Source of the DNA: Streptomyces sp. A1136
GTDB lineage: Bacteria; Actinomycetota; Actinomycetes; Streptomycetales; Streptomycetaceae
Length of the DNA: 64,000 nucleotides
Direction of reading: 5' to 3'
Assembly: GCF_004795055.1 (NCBI RefSeq)
Contig: NZ_SSBJ01000033.1
Coordinates: forward strand, 1-64,000
Shown: piece by piece, positions 32,741-40,736 of the stretch
Numbering within the stretch: position 1 is the stretch's first letter
Layout: the number at the start of each line of letters is the position of its first letter
Notes under the pieces: generated by a model
The model's input: only the letters and a program-made list of their open reading frames with translations
Databases searched by the model: none
Told to the model about the DNA's origin: nothing
Program-made: the position numbers and the translations under genes

Positions 32741-33646
32741 ATGAGCGACGGAGACCTCGACGGTACGTCCCAAGCCACCAGGCGCGGTTGTGCCCCCGCC
32801 CACTCCTGGCGCTGGTTCTTGATCCGAGCTGCCAGGCACGTGCCGAAGGGCGGCAGGAGCACACCTCAGTGGAAAACGCTGGGTGCCTCCTTTTTCGCGA
32901 TTCTCCAAGCCGTGGGGCAAGCCGCCAACGAGGACGGCACCAACGCCTTCCTCGGTGTCGAGACGCTCATGGCCGTAGGCCGGTGTAGCAAGGACACCGT
33001 TCAGAAAGTGCTTGTGGCGGCGGAAGCCATGTGCTTGCTCCGCAAGACGGCAAACGCTTGCGGCGGACGCCACCCCAAACCCGCAACCTACGCCTGCACA
33101 TTCCCCCTCGGGGCCGACAGCGCAACGGGTGCAGGCCTTGACTGGGGGCTCGCGCTTTCCGTGTTGTCGAGCTCAGAGCACGACCGCCGGCTACGGCATA
33201 AGCGCGCCAAGGCCACCGAGCATCACATGACGCCCTCTGCGCGAGCAGTAAATGACGGCCAGGCTGCGTCACGTGACGCCGCCTGGGAAGCACCGGCTCG
33301 CGTTCAGGCGGCGTCACGTGACGAAGTCAAAGAGCGTCACGTGACGACTCAGGAGGAGTCACATGACGCCCCTACCAGGTTTCACCATGGTCTTCACCAT
33401 GAGGGGGCTGATGTCGTTCAACAACGTCAGGTGGATGACGGAACCCCTGCCGAAGGACCTGGCAACCAAGGGAGCCCAGGCAATGCCTCACACCCTTCCG
33501 CCAGCCTCTACGAGCGTCACCTTGCGGCTTGCGATCGCTGTCCCCGAGAGATCTGGTGCCCCGAAGGATCCCGCCTCCGGCGATACCTCGCACAAGAACA
33601 GACCCGTAAACGAGCTCGCCACCTCCATGGCAGGGAGACGCCGTGA
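32741..33646 (+). CDS. Winged-helix replication-initiator-like protein with iterons in its gene
   Basis: 301 residues. A winged-helix-like segment 'LGASFFAILQAVGQAANEDGTNAFLGVETLMAVGRCSKDTVQKVLVAAEAMCLLRKTANACGGRHPKPATYACTF' lies at about residues 47-125. The remaining 170 residues are low-complexity and contain CxxC ('CDRCPREIWCPEG') near the C-terminus. The DNA from 33220 to 33370 carries five palindromic repeats inside the coding frame, an arrangement known for Rep1 of Streptomyces linear plasmid pSLA2-type replicons. Divergent small repressor at 32296. No Rep2-like helicase follows. Function inferred from repeats and context; no sequence-family match was recognised. Confidence 0.55.
   Translation: MSDGDLDGTSQATRRGCAPAHSWRWFLIRAARHVPKGGRSTPQWKTLGASFFAILQAVGQAANEDGTNAFLGVETLMAVGRCSKDTVQKVLVAAEAMCLLRKTANACGGRHPKPATYACTFPLGADSATGAGLDWGLALSVLSSSEHDRRLRHKRAKATEHHMTPSARAVNDGQAASRDAAWEAPARVQAASRDEVKERHVTTQEESHDAPTRFHHGLHHEGADVVQQRQVDDGTPAEGPGNQGSPGNASHPSASLYERHLAACDRCPREIWCPEGSRLRRYLAQEQTRKRARHLHGRETP
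33220..33370. repeat. Five phased palindromic iterons (candidate replication origin)
   Basis: Fifteen-base repeats built on GTCACGTGAC occur at 33220, 33266, 33311, 33334 and 33356: GCATCACATGACGCC, GCGTCACGTGACGCC, GCGTCACGTGACGAA, GCGTCACGTGACGAC and GAGTCACATGACGCC. Start-to-start spacings are 46, 45, 23 and 22 bases, so all lie on the same helical face with a 22-23-base period. A degenerate copy (ATGACGG core) lies near 33245. All are inside the Rep-like reading frame. Confidence 0.8.
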
Positions 33647-33828
33647 TCCGTTCAGCGGCGGAGATCGACGTCAGGGATCGGGCAAAGCGGCCACACCCGC
33701 CGGGGAGGTCGGTAGACCGGTTGCCTCTGCCCTCGGTCTGCTGCACCGGAGATGTGAACTGTTGACGGCATTGGGCCGGGTTGAGCGCGTGTCACCGGCA
33801 GGCCCCACACGCGTTGCCGCGGGAGGGT

Positions 33829-36800
33829 TCAGCTGGCGCTGACGTGCTGGGTGACGGGAGGGTTCTCTGAGAGCACTCGGTGGATGGTGTCCTCGGTGCG
33901 GTCGTCCAGGGAGATGTCGTAGGTGCGTGCCATCTGCTGGAGGCGGCCCACCGTCATGCGGACCGCGTAGGTGTTCCCCGCGGTCCACTCGATGTTCAGG
34001 AGGTCGCGGTAGAGGAGCTCGGAGGTCTCCTCGACGTCGAGGGCCTGGAGGACGGTGCGGCGGGCGGCGTCGAGGTCGGGGGTGTCGCCGTCGGTGTGCC
34101 AGCGGGCGAGGGTGTGGGCGGTGTCGGTGATCCTAGACAGCATTTCCTGGATTACGACGTCGGCCCACGGCGGAGTACGGCCGTCGAACGGCTTGCCGCG
34201 CACGAGGGCCATGGCGGCTTCGAGGTCGGCGATTCCGGCCGTCGGCCCTGCGGCGAGGCCACGGGACGCCAACGCCCGGAACTGGGCCCAGTCGGAGGTG
34301 ACGGACCGATGGAAGGTGTAGCTGCCGTTCTTTGGGCGGGGGAGGAGCGGTTGCCCATCCGGCGTGTCGCCGAATACGGCGCGGATCTCGGAGAGGCGGG
34401 AGTGCAGGGTTCGGGTCGACCACGGGTTCACGGGGTCGACCGCCTTGCACAGGTACTCGGCGCTGCGCCCGGGTCGGAGGTGGATAAGGGCGGCGACGGC
34501 GGTGGTGCGGGGGGCGTGGGCGGCTCCGGTTCCGCCGGTGATGCGCAAGGGGCCGAGCATGTCGATGCGCACCTCGCCGGTGGTGCTGTCGGAGTCGGCC
34601 GGTTCAGGCTGCGATTGCGTGCCGGGTTCCTGGGCGCCTGCCTGGTGGGGGAGTGCGACGGCTCCGTTGGCCCTTGCGGCCGCGGCCGCAGCCTCAACGT
34701 CCGGCTGGTCCGCGGAGTCGGCATCGGCGTCCGGGTCATGTGACGTCGAGGTGGCGGGGCCGACGGGGTCGGGGGCGAGTTCGGCAAGGAGCGCCGGGAA
34801 GGGATTGCCGGGGTTGTGGGCGTCTTGGCTGGTGACCCGCACGGTCAGGGGCAGGCCCGAGGCGGCCGGCTGCTGGTGGCTTTCGGCGAACTCCCATGCC
34901 CCGGCCGCGGGCTCCGGGTCCTGAACGGATACCTGCAAGGTGTGGACATACTGCCGGTATTGCTCGTCGGTGACGCGCTGGAGCGTCACCGGGCTTTCCA
35001 GCGGGGCCAGGACGGTGGTCTGGTCGCGGGTGACATCGAGGATCTCGGCGTGGGGGAACGCCCTGCGGGCCGGCGGGGTGGCGGGCAGGACCACGGCGGT
35101 CTGGAGGTGGCGGGCGGAAGCGAGAGCGTCGGCGAGTAGGGCGACGTCTTCCTCGCCGTGGTCTGCGGCGCCGATCATCAGCCAGGGCAGAACCTGCTCC
35201 CCGGACTGGTGGGCTTCGACGAGGAGTTCACCCAGGTCGGCGGCGACGGCCGATAGGTGGGGCATGGTGCGGATCCGGCCCTGTGGCAGGAGCCCGGACA
35301 GGCGGCTGCCGAGTCCGCAGGTCAGGATCTCGACGTAGTCGGTCCACCGGCTCGTGCCCAGCTCCAACGCGAGGGCGCGGCCGACTTCGAGAATCTCTTC
35401 GGCGCTGCCGTCCAGCAGCAGGACACGGCAGGTGGTGAGGTCGGCCAACAGGAGGCCGTCATCGTCCGCGCCGAGCGTGACCAGCCCCGGGTACGGGGCG
35501 TGGACGTCGGCCAGTTCCCCGGCGGCCGGGAGCACGGCCTGATCGTCCAAGACCCAGGTACGGGTGTCCGGGCCGGCGGTGAACGGGGTGATCGGATCCG
35601 CGGGTTCGTCCAACAACAGCATGATGCCGTCGCCTGAGAGCCGCGCCCCGCGCAGCGCGGGCAGGGCCTCCTGGTCGGCGGCGGCGTGGTGCGCGAGGGC
35701 GCGCAGCACATGGTCGAGGAGCTCGACGCCCTGCGGCTGGGCGAGTGCGCCCAGGACTTGCTCGATGGTGGTGGGGTCGTCGTCTTGGGCGATGGTCTCA
35801 CCCGCGCGGCGGGCGCGCTGTTGCAGAATCCGCCGCACGCCGAGCGCCCCGGCGAGAGAGGCGGTCAGTAGCGTGCCGATCCCGGCGATCAGTACCCAGT
35901 TGATCCGGTTCGCGGCGGAGACGACATGCGGTGCACCCACCGTGGGCGAGGCTGTGGTCGAGGAGGCCGTCGGGCTGTTCGCGGCCGGCGGGGCGGATGG
36001 CTTCGCGGTTTGGGCGGTGGGCGTGCTCGCGGTGGGCGCCTGCTTGGCCGTGGACGGTGAAGGCGTGGCGGGCACCGAGGTGCTTGTCGAGCTCGGGGCC
36101 CCGGGGGTTGCGGTCGGGGTGGGGGTGGGTTTCGGGGTCGGCGTCGCCGGCGGGGTGGGTTTGGTGGGCGCGTCCGGTGCCTGGGCGGCGGGTGAGGGGG
36201 TCACTGTGGGCGCAGTCGCGACGGGAGGGGTGTGGAGGGTGAGCTGCTGTCCGGGGTAGATCAGGTTCGGGTCGGTGAACGTACCGCCGTCGGGCAGGGG
36301 CGTGCCCTTGTTCAGCCCGAAGATCTCCGGGTACCGGTCCACATCGCCGAGCTGCTCGCCGGCGATGGAGGAGAGGCTGTCTCCCTCGCGGACGGTGTAC
36401 TGCGAGCCGTCGGCCGCGGTGGCGGCGGCCGTGCCGTGCTCGCCCTGGGCGCGGACTCCCGTGCTCGGGGGAGGAGTGGCGTCGGCGGGGAGGGTGAGGG
36501 CCCATCCGGGCTGGATGGGCTGGTCGGCACGGAAGACTGTGCCGTCGGTCATGGTGTGGCCCTCGTTGAGGGCGGCGATGTCCGTCCACCGCTCGCCGTC
36601 ACCCAGGACCTGTTCGGCGATGGACCACAGGCTCTCGGCCGGCCGCACGTCCCGCACGGTGTACTGGGCCGCGTCGGCGCTGTGGTCGGTGGCCGGCGCA
36701 TGGATGGTGGGGCTGGTGCCCGGGACGGGCGCCGCGCTGACGCTCACCGGTGACACGGGCGCTGGTGAGGCGGTGGCGGGGACGGCAAGAGCGGTCCCGG

Positions 36801-37188
36801 CGGGCAGCGCCAGGAGCACGGTGCCGACCAGGGCGGCGGCGGCCCGCTGCCCGACCAGTCCCCTGATCTGCGGGGCGGCGCGGCCGCGGAGCTGGGCGGG
36901 AATCTCCACCAGGACCGCGCACGCGAACAGCGCCCACCCCGCCCACCCGGCGACGGCCAAGGCCAGCAGGAACACCTGGCCCGAGTCGTCGGTGGACAGC
37001 AGCTGCGACAATGCGGCCAGGCCCGGCGGCCCGACGATGGCGCTCGCCCACCACAACAGGACGGGCAGGCCGGCCAGCAGCGCGGCCAAAGCGGTGAGGC
37101 TGAGCAGGCCGCGCACCAGCGCGGCCGCACTCTGGGCGCCGGAACGCTGGCGTGGCGGCGGCTTGCGGACGGTGGCGGGTTTCGGCAT
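33829..37188 (-). CDS. LysM and BTAD-domain membrane regulator of the Tad-like cluster
   Basis: 1119 residues. N-terminal membrane helices lie at about residues 20-150 ('LLSLTALAALLAGLPVLLWW', 'VFLLALAVAGWAGWALFACA', 'AAALVGTVLLALPAGTALA'). Two LysM-like modules follow ('YTVRDVRPAESLWSIAEQVLG' about 170-230, 'YTVREGDSLSSIAGEQLGDV' about 262-318), then a Pro/Thr/Ser-rich linker and a membrane helix ('WVLIAGIGTLLTASLAGALG' about 430). A large cytoplasmic part ends in a winged-helix and BTAD module ('VRIDMLGPLRITGGTGAAHA' about 870; 'ALDVEETSELLYRDLLNIEW' about 1050). Such proteins head Tad/Flp-like clusters in actinomycetes. It is the last gene of the leftward operon. Probably couples peptidoglycan or envelope state to regulation. 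Confidence 0.85.
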   Translation of the reverse strand: MPKPATVRKPPPRQRSGAQSAAALVRGLLSLTALAALLAGLPVLLWWASAIVGPPGLAALSQLLSTDDSGQVFLLALAVAGWAGWALFACAVLVEIPAQLRGRAAPQIRGLVGQRAAAALVGTVLLALPAGTALAVPATASPAPVSPVSVSAAPVPGTSPTIHAPATDHSADAAQYTVRDVRPAESLWSIAEQVLGDGERWTDIAALNEGHTMTDGTVFRADQPIQPGWALTLPADATPPPSTGVRAQGEHGTAAATAADGSQYTVREGDSLSSIAGEQLGDVDRYPEIFGLNKGTPLPDGGTFTDPNLIYPGQQLTLHTPPVATAPTVTPSPAAQAPDAPTKPTPPATPTPKPTPTPTATPGAPSSTSTSVPATPSPSTAKQAPTASTPTAQTAKPSAPPAANSPTASSTTASPTVGAPHVVSAANRINWVLIAGIGTLLTASLAGALGVRRILQQRARRAGETIAQDDDPTTIEQVLGALAQPQGVELLDHVLRALAHHAAADQEALPALRGARLSGDGIMLLLDEPADPITPFTAGPDTRTWVLDDQAVLPAAGELADVHAPYPGLVTLGADDDGLLLADLTTCRVLLLDGSAEEILEVGRALALELGTSRWTDYVEILTCGLGSRLSGLLPQGRIRTMPHLSAVAADLGELLVEAHQSGEQVLPWLMIGAADHGEEDVALLADALASARHLQTAVVLPATPPARRAFPHAEILDVTRDQTTVLAPLESPVTLQRVTDEQYRQYVHTLQVSVQDPEPAAGAWEFAESHQQPAASGLPLTVRVTSQDAHNPGNPFPALLAELAPDPVGPATSTSHDPDADADSADQPDVEAAAAAARANGAVALPHQAGAQEPGTQSQPEPADSDSTTGEVRIDMLGPLRITGGTGAAHAPRTTAVAALIHLRPGRSAEYLCKAVDPVNPWSTRTLHSRLSEIRAVFGDTPDGQPLLPRPKNGSYTFHRSVTSDWAQFRALASRGLAAGPTAGIADLEAAMALVRGKPFDGRTPPWADVVIQEMLSRITDTAHTLARWHTDGDTPDLDAARRTVLQALDVEETSELLYRDLLNIEWTAGNTYAVRMTVGRLQQMARTYDISLDDRTEDTIHRVLSENPPVTQHVSAS

Positions 37189-37223
37189 CGGCTGGGGTCC
37201 TTCTTGCTTCGGGCGGGCGGGTG

Positions 37224-37709
37224 TTATTGGGGCTGGGCGACGCCGTGCAACAGCCGCGCCGATCCGTGTCCGGTGACGTCCATCGATCCGATCCCGGCGA
37301 TCGCCAGGAACTTCGTCGGGTATATGTCGTGGACGGTGACGGTGAGCTGGGTGCGGTCGGCTGACAGGCTGGCGCTGCCGCGGGTTCCGGCGCGGGCGAG
37401 GTATGCCTGCGCCGCAGCCTGTGCGGCATCGGGATCGACCCGGATCGCGCTGCCGGTGACGGCGGCCGCGGGGTCGATGGCCTGTCCGGCGGCGCGGGCG
37501 GCCTCCATCGCTACGGAGTCGGCGCGTTCGGTGGCGCGGAGTTTGCCGCTGCCGTCGATGGCCAGGCCGATGATGCCGATGAGCGCGACGGTGACGATCG
37601 CGGTGTAGATGGCGATCCCGCCCTCGTCACCGCGCAGCCGACTGCGAACCGGTCCCGGCTCGGGTTCGGCCTCTGTTGTCGTTTCCGGTGCTCGTGCTGG
37701 TGGGGGCAT
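37224..37709 (-). CDS. TadG/TadE-like pseudopilin-type protein
   Basis: 161 residues. N-terminal Pro/Glu-rich segment, then 'RLRGDEGGIAIYTAIVTVALIGIIGLAIDGSGKLRA': the Glu/Gly-rich junction and single helix of TadE/G-like pilins (residues about 42-70). An outward-facing domain follows. The ATG at 37709 has GGGAGGGA 8 bases upstream and begins 5 bases beyond the preceding stop. A longer TTG-started frame would overlap that gene and is less likely. One of three such small proteins in a row, presumed minor pseudopilins assembled by the Tad machine. Confidence 0.8.
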   Translation of the reverse strand: MPPPARAPETTTEAEPEPGPVRSRLRGDEGGIAIYTAIVTVALIGIIGLAIDGSGKLRATERADSVAMEAARAAGQAIDPAAAVTGSAIRVDPDAAQAAAQAYLARAGTRGSASLSADRTQLTVTVHDIYPTKFLAIAGIGSMDVTGHGSARLLHGVAQPQ

Positions 37710-37713
37710 GGCC

Positions 37714-38178
37714 CTATCCCTCCCTGTAGCGGTAGGCGTCAACGACGGAAGCGAAGCGGCTGGTCAGCGTCTTGGACCCGGGGACGCCGGGGAGCAGGAG
37801 GTCGGCCATGGTGACAGTGCAGGAGATCGTCACGGTGACGGTGCCGACCTCACCGAGCGGTACGGCCAACCCGGCCGTGTCGACGCGGGTACTGGACGAC
37901 GCGCAATGGATTCCCTGATCTGCGAGGGAGCGGGCCGCTGCGGCGGCGGCTTCGGCCTGGGCGCCGGATTGGGTACGTGAGATCGATGCGGCGCGAGCCG
38001 CGTCCTCGGCGGCGGCGTCGATCTTCGCGCCGGAGGTGACGATCCGCCCGCCGGCAATGGCCATGCACAACAGCATCAGCAGCAGCGGGATCACGATCGC
38101 GGCCGCGATCGTCTCGCTGCCCCGGTCGTCGCGGACCAGACCCTTCCACCGCGGCCACCATCGGTTTCGAGGTGTCAT
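37714..38178 (-). CDS. TadE-like protein
   Basis: 154 residues. 'LVRDDRGSETIAAAIVIPLLLMLLCMAIAGGRIV' (about residues 13-46) is the prepilin-like hydrophobic segment preceded by the D-R-G-S junction. The remainder contains Cys pairs and a small beta domain ('AVPLGEVGTVTVTISCTVTM'). The ATG at 38178 forms an ATGA overlap with the previous stop (38175), showing translational coupling. Second of the three TadE-type genes. Confidence 0.82.
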   Translation of the reverse strand: MTPRNRWWPRWKGLVRDDRGSETIAAAIVIPLLLMLLCMAIAGGRIVTSGAKIDAAAEDAARAASISRTQSGAQAEAAAAAARSLADQGIHCASSSTRVDTAGLAVPLGEVGTVTVTISCTVTMADLLLPGVPGSKTLTSRFASVVDAYRYREG

Positions 38179-38633
38179 GGGGTGGTCCACCGTTCGCGTG
38201 GGGCTCCGGCGGACTGGGACACGCTTAGTCCTGACAGGCCGGGGATCAGGGAGGGCGCGGTGCCGGTGACCGCCACCCGGACTTCGGTTGCGCTGGTGCC
38301 GGAGGTACTCACCGTGCTCTGAGTGAGGCTGTCGCCAGCGATGCGGCTCAGGGTCTCGTGGGCACGTGCCGCGCCCGCGTCCTCGGGGGCCTGGTAGACG
38401 CGGGCGGCGGCCACGCCTTCACGGGCGGCGGTGAGCGCGATGTTCCGGGCGAAGAACCACATGGACGCCTGCACGACCGCGACGGTCACCAGGATGACGA
38501 AAGGGAAGACGATTGCCATCTGAATGGACGCCTCGCCCCGGTCTCCCCGGCCTGTCCGCTCTCTCGGGCGTCGGTCCACGGCGGCGGGGACAGCTGCCTG
38601 TGGCGCGGGTCCGGCCTGCGCAGTGTCGAACAC
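38175..38633 (-). CDS. TadE-like protein
   Basis: 152 residues. Basic N-terminus, then 'RGEASIQMAIVFPFVILVTVAVVQASMWFFARNIALTAAREGVAAARVY' (about residues 33-80): the canonical TadE motif with the E-x-A-x-x-x-P pattern near the helix start. GTG at 38633 preceded by GGGGAGGG. Stop overlaps the next gene's ATG by 4 bases. Belongs to the Tad-like operon and probably forms part of the pseudopilus. Confidence 0.85.
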   Translation of the reverse strand: MFDTAQAGPAPQAAVPAAVDRRPRERTGRGDRGEASIQMAIVFPFVILVTVAVVQASMWFFARNIALTAAREGVAAARVYQAPEDAGAARAHETLSRIAGDSLTQSTVSTSGTSATEVRVAVTGTAPSLIPGLSGLSVSQSAGAPRERWTTP

Positions 38634-38679
38634 CGCGCCCTCCCCTCTGTTGTCTGTGCGCTCTTGTGCCGGGCGGGGT

Positions 38680-38880
38680 TCAGATGCCGGAGAGCTTGCC
38701 GTTGTACTTGGTGATGACGATTCCGATGGTCCCGGCGATGGCGAGGGCGCCGGCGACGGCGGCCACCCAGATGATGATGGTGGTGATCGAGATGTCTCCT
38801 CGGTCCTGGGAGCTGTGCTCCTTGATGGCCTCCCAGTGGGACTTCGCGGCGAGCGACAGGCGCAGTGCGAGCTTGTTCAT
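38680..38880 (-). CDS. Flp-pilin-like small membrane protein
   Basis: 66 residues with a basic N-terminus and a helix 'ISITTIIIWVAAVAGALAIAGTIGIVITKYNGKLSGI' close to the C-terminus; 'DRGDIS' before the helix resembles a prepilin-peptidase cleavage region. Size and place between TadE and TadC genes fit the major Flp-type pilin. ATG at 38880 with AAGGGAGA upstream. No prepilin peptidase gene occurs in the window, so processing would need one elsewhere. Confidence 0.65.
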   Translation of the reverse strand: MNKLALRLSLAAKSHWEAIKEHSSQDRGDISITTIIIWVAAVAGALAIAGTIGIVITKYNGKLSGI

Positions 38881-38904
38881 CAGGGTTCTCCCTTGCTGCG
38901 TGGG

Positions 38905-39795
38905 TTAGGTGTTGATCATGCGGAGGACGCCGGGGAACGCGATGAGGAGCATGACGAGCACGGCCATGAGCGCGCCGGGGGCGGTCATCTTCTCCGAGTT
39001 GGCGTTGGCGTCGGCGGCCTGCGCGGAGAGGAGTTCGGTGCGCAGGTTCCGTGCGCGGGAGCGGAGTGTGGCGTAGACGGAGGCGCCGTCGTCGGCGGAC
39101 TGCCGCATGATCGCGGCGAGGTCGTCCAGGACGGGCAGGTCCAGTTCGGCGGTGAGGAGTGCCAGGGACTCCCAGTGGGCGATCTTGTCCACGCGGGACT
39201 GGGCCAGTGCGCCCTGGATCCGTTGGAAGGCCCAGCCTTGGCCGACTTGGGCGGCCTGTTCCATGGCCTGTTCGGCGGAGACGTTCCCGGCCCGGCGCAG
39301 CGCGACGAGGTCGAGGTAGGCGGCCATGGCGTGCGCGAACTCCGCACGCGCCCGCTTCGCCTTGTCCCTGAGCGCGAGATCGGGGGCGAACCACAGGACC
39401 AAGGCGGCCAGGATCCCGACGATCGCCGGGAGGTAGAGCGGCACGCCGAGCAGCAGAAGGGGGATCGTGGACAGGGGCGGCAGTAGCAGCCCCGCGCCCG
39501 CCAACGCGACCTTCGTCAGCAGGAACCGGCCCGGGGTGGTGCCGGTGAGGGCGAGGTCCTTGTAGGGGATTCGCACGCCCGGCACGTCCGCGAGGCGTTC
39601 GACCAGCCATTGCCCCCACCGCTCGTCCCGGTCGGCGCCCGGATCGCCGGAAGCGGCGGCGGGTGGGGCTGCGGGCTGGTTCAGGCGGCGCAGCGCCGGC
39701 CCGAGGGCGGGTGCGGGCCGTAGGACCTCGCGGATCAGCAGGGCGGCGCCGCCTCCGATGGCGGCCCCGGACAAGATCGCGGCTACCGGTGTCAT
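38905..39795 (-). CDS. tadC: TadC-like inner-membrane platform protein (T2SSF domain)
   Basis: 296 residues. The type II secretion F domain occupies the C-terminal half: 'FAHAMAAYLDLVALRRAGNVSAEQAMEQAAQVG...WAFQRIQGALAQSR', then 'LTAELDLPVLDDLAAIMRQSADDGASVYATLRSRA' and a C-terminal membrane helix. Two further helices lie near residues 100-150 ('LAGAGLLLPPLSTIPLLLLGVPLYL'). With TadB it forms the membrane platform driven by the TadA ATPase. ATG at 39795 overlaps the TadB stop as ATGA. Confidence 0.85.
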   Translation of the reverse strand: MTPVAAILSGAAIGGGAALLIREVLRPAPALGPALRRLNQPAAPPAAASGDPGADRDERWGQWLVERLADVPGVRIPYKDLALTGTTPGRFLLTKVALAGAGLLLPPLSTIPLLLLGVPLYLPAIVGILAALVLWFAPDLALRDKAKRARAEFAHAMAAYLDLVALRRAGNVSAEQAMEQAAQVGQGWAFQRIQGALAQSRVDKIAHWESLALLTAELDLPVLDDLAAIMRQSADDGASVYATLRSRARNLRTELLSAQAADANANSEKMTAPGALMAVLVMLLIAFPGVLRMINT

Positions 39796-40736
39796 GCCGT
39801 CACCTCCACGATCTCGACCCCGGCCCCGGTCTCTGTCACGTCCGCGGGCGGGGTCGGCGTGATGGCGCTGCGCGGGTCCGCGACGAGGAAGCGGGGGACC
39901 GGCTTGCTGTCGGCGATCTGTCGCATCAGAGCGAGAACCCCGACGAAACCGGCCAACAGAACGGCCAAGACCAACTGCCCGAGCGTGCTGCCGTAGGGGG
40001 CGGTGTAGGAGGGGACGAGGAAACCGGCACCGATCACACCCAGGGTGATGATGGTCATCCACCGCATCGTCGTGCGCGGTTTCGCCCGGTCGGCCTCGAT
40101 CGCCCGCCGGTGCGCGACTTCCTCGTGCACCGACTCGGCGAGATCATCCAGCACCTGGGCGAGACCGGGGCCACGGTCAGCCGCCGACAGCACGAGCGCG
40201 GCCACCACCTTGTCGGCCGTCACGTCATCGAGCGCGTCCCCGAACAGCCGCAGCGCGTCGGTGGGCCGCCATCCGACCTGGAGCCGGTCGACCAGGTCGG
40301 CGACCTCGCCCGCGATGTCCTCAGGGCACCCCTTGCGGGAAATCTGCAACGCCTCGTCCAGCCCGCGCCCGAGCCTGAGCACGTTGGCCAGACGCTGGGT
40401 CCAGTCGCCCAGCGCCTCCAGTTTCCCGATCCGTGTGGTGGCCGACTTCGTCGGCGACAGCAGCCACGGCACCCCGATCACCACCAGGAACACCATCGCG
40501 CCGGCGACGAACACCCCGGACACCAGCCACAGCAGCATCCCGGCCAGCGCCCCACCGACCGACCGGGTGCGGCGAGCCATCTTCTGGTCCCGGCTGGCGA
40601 GTTCCCGCCCGGCCCTGAGACGGGCTGCTAGGCCGGGCCCCTTCGGCAGGCGGGTGCCGATGATTCCGGCGACCAGCCCCACCAGACCGGCCGTGAGGGC
40701 AAGGCCGGCCAGAACCCACATCAGCAAGATGGTCAC
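39792..40736 (-). CDS. tadB: TadB-like inner-membrane platform protein (T2SSF domain)
   Basis: 314 residues. N-terminal helices ('MWVLAGLALTAGLVGLVAGI', 'ALAGMLLWLVSGVFVAGAMV') are followed by the T2SSF segment 'WTQRLANVLRLGRGLDEALQISRKGCPEDIAGEVADLVDRLQVGWRPTDALRLFGDALDDVTADKVVAALVLSAADRGPGLAQVLDDLA' and C-terminal helices. GTG at 40736 overlaps the ATPase stop by 4 bases (GTGA). Paired with TadC in the machine. A longer upstream frame would run back over the ATPase gene and is not plausible. Confidence 0.85.
   Translation of the reverse strand: MTILLMWVLAGLALTAGLVGLVAGIIGTRLPKGPGLAARLRAGRELASRDQKMARRTRSVGGALAGMLLWLVSGVFVAGAMVFLVVIGVPWLLSPTKSATTRIGKLEALGDWTQRLANVLRLGRGLDEALQISRKGCPEDIAGEVADLVDRLQVGWRPTDALRLFGDALDDVTADKVVAALVLSAADRGPGLAQVLDDLAESVHEEVAHRRAIEADRAKPRTTMRWMTIITLGVIGAGFLVPSYTAPYGSTLGQLVLAVLLAGFVGVLALMRQIADSKPVPRFLVADPRSAITPTPPADVTETGAGVEIVEVTA

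Noticed and set aside
33220-33370. CRISPR array
   Set aside because: Repeats are short, palindromic and irregularly spaced by helical multiples without unique spacers, so iterons fit better. No other CRISPR-like array was seen.
34728-34750. A further iteron-like GTCATGTGACGTC inside the LysM-BTAD gene
   Set aside because: Single copy, different flanking bases and far from the array; likely chance.
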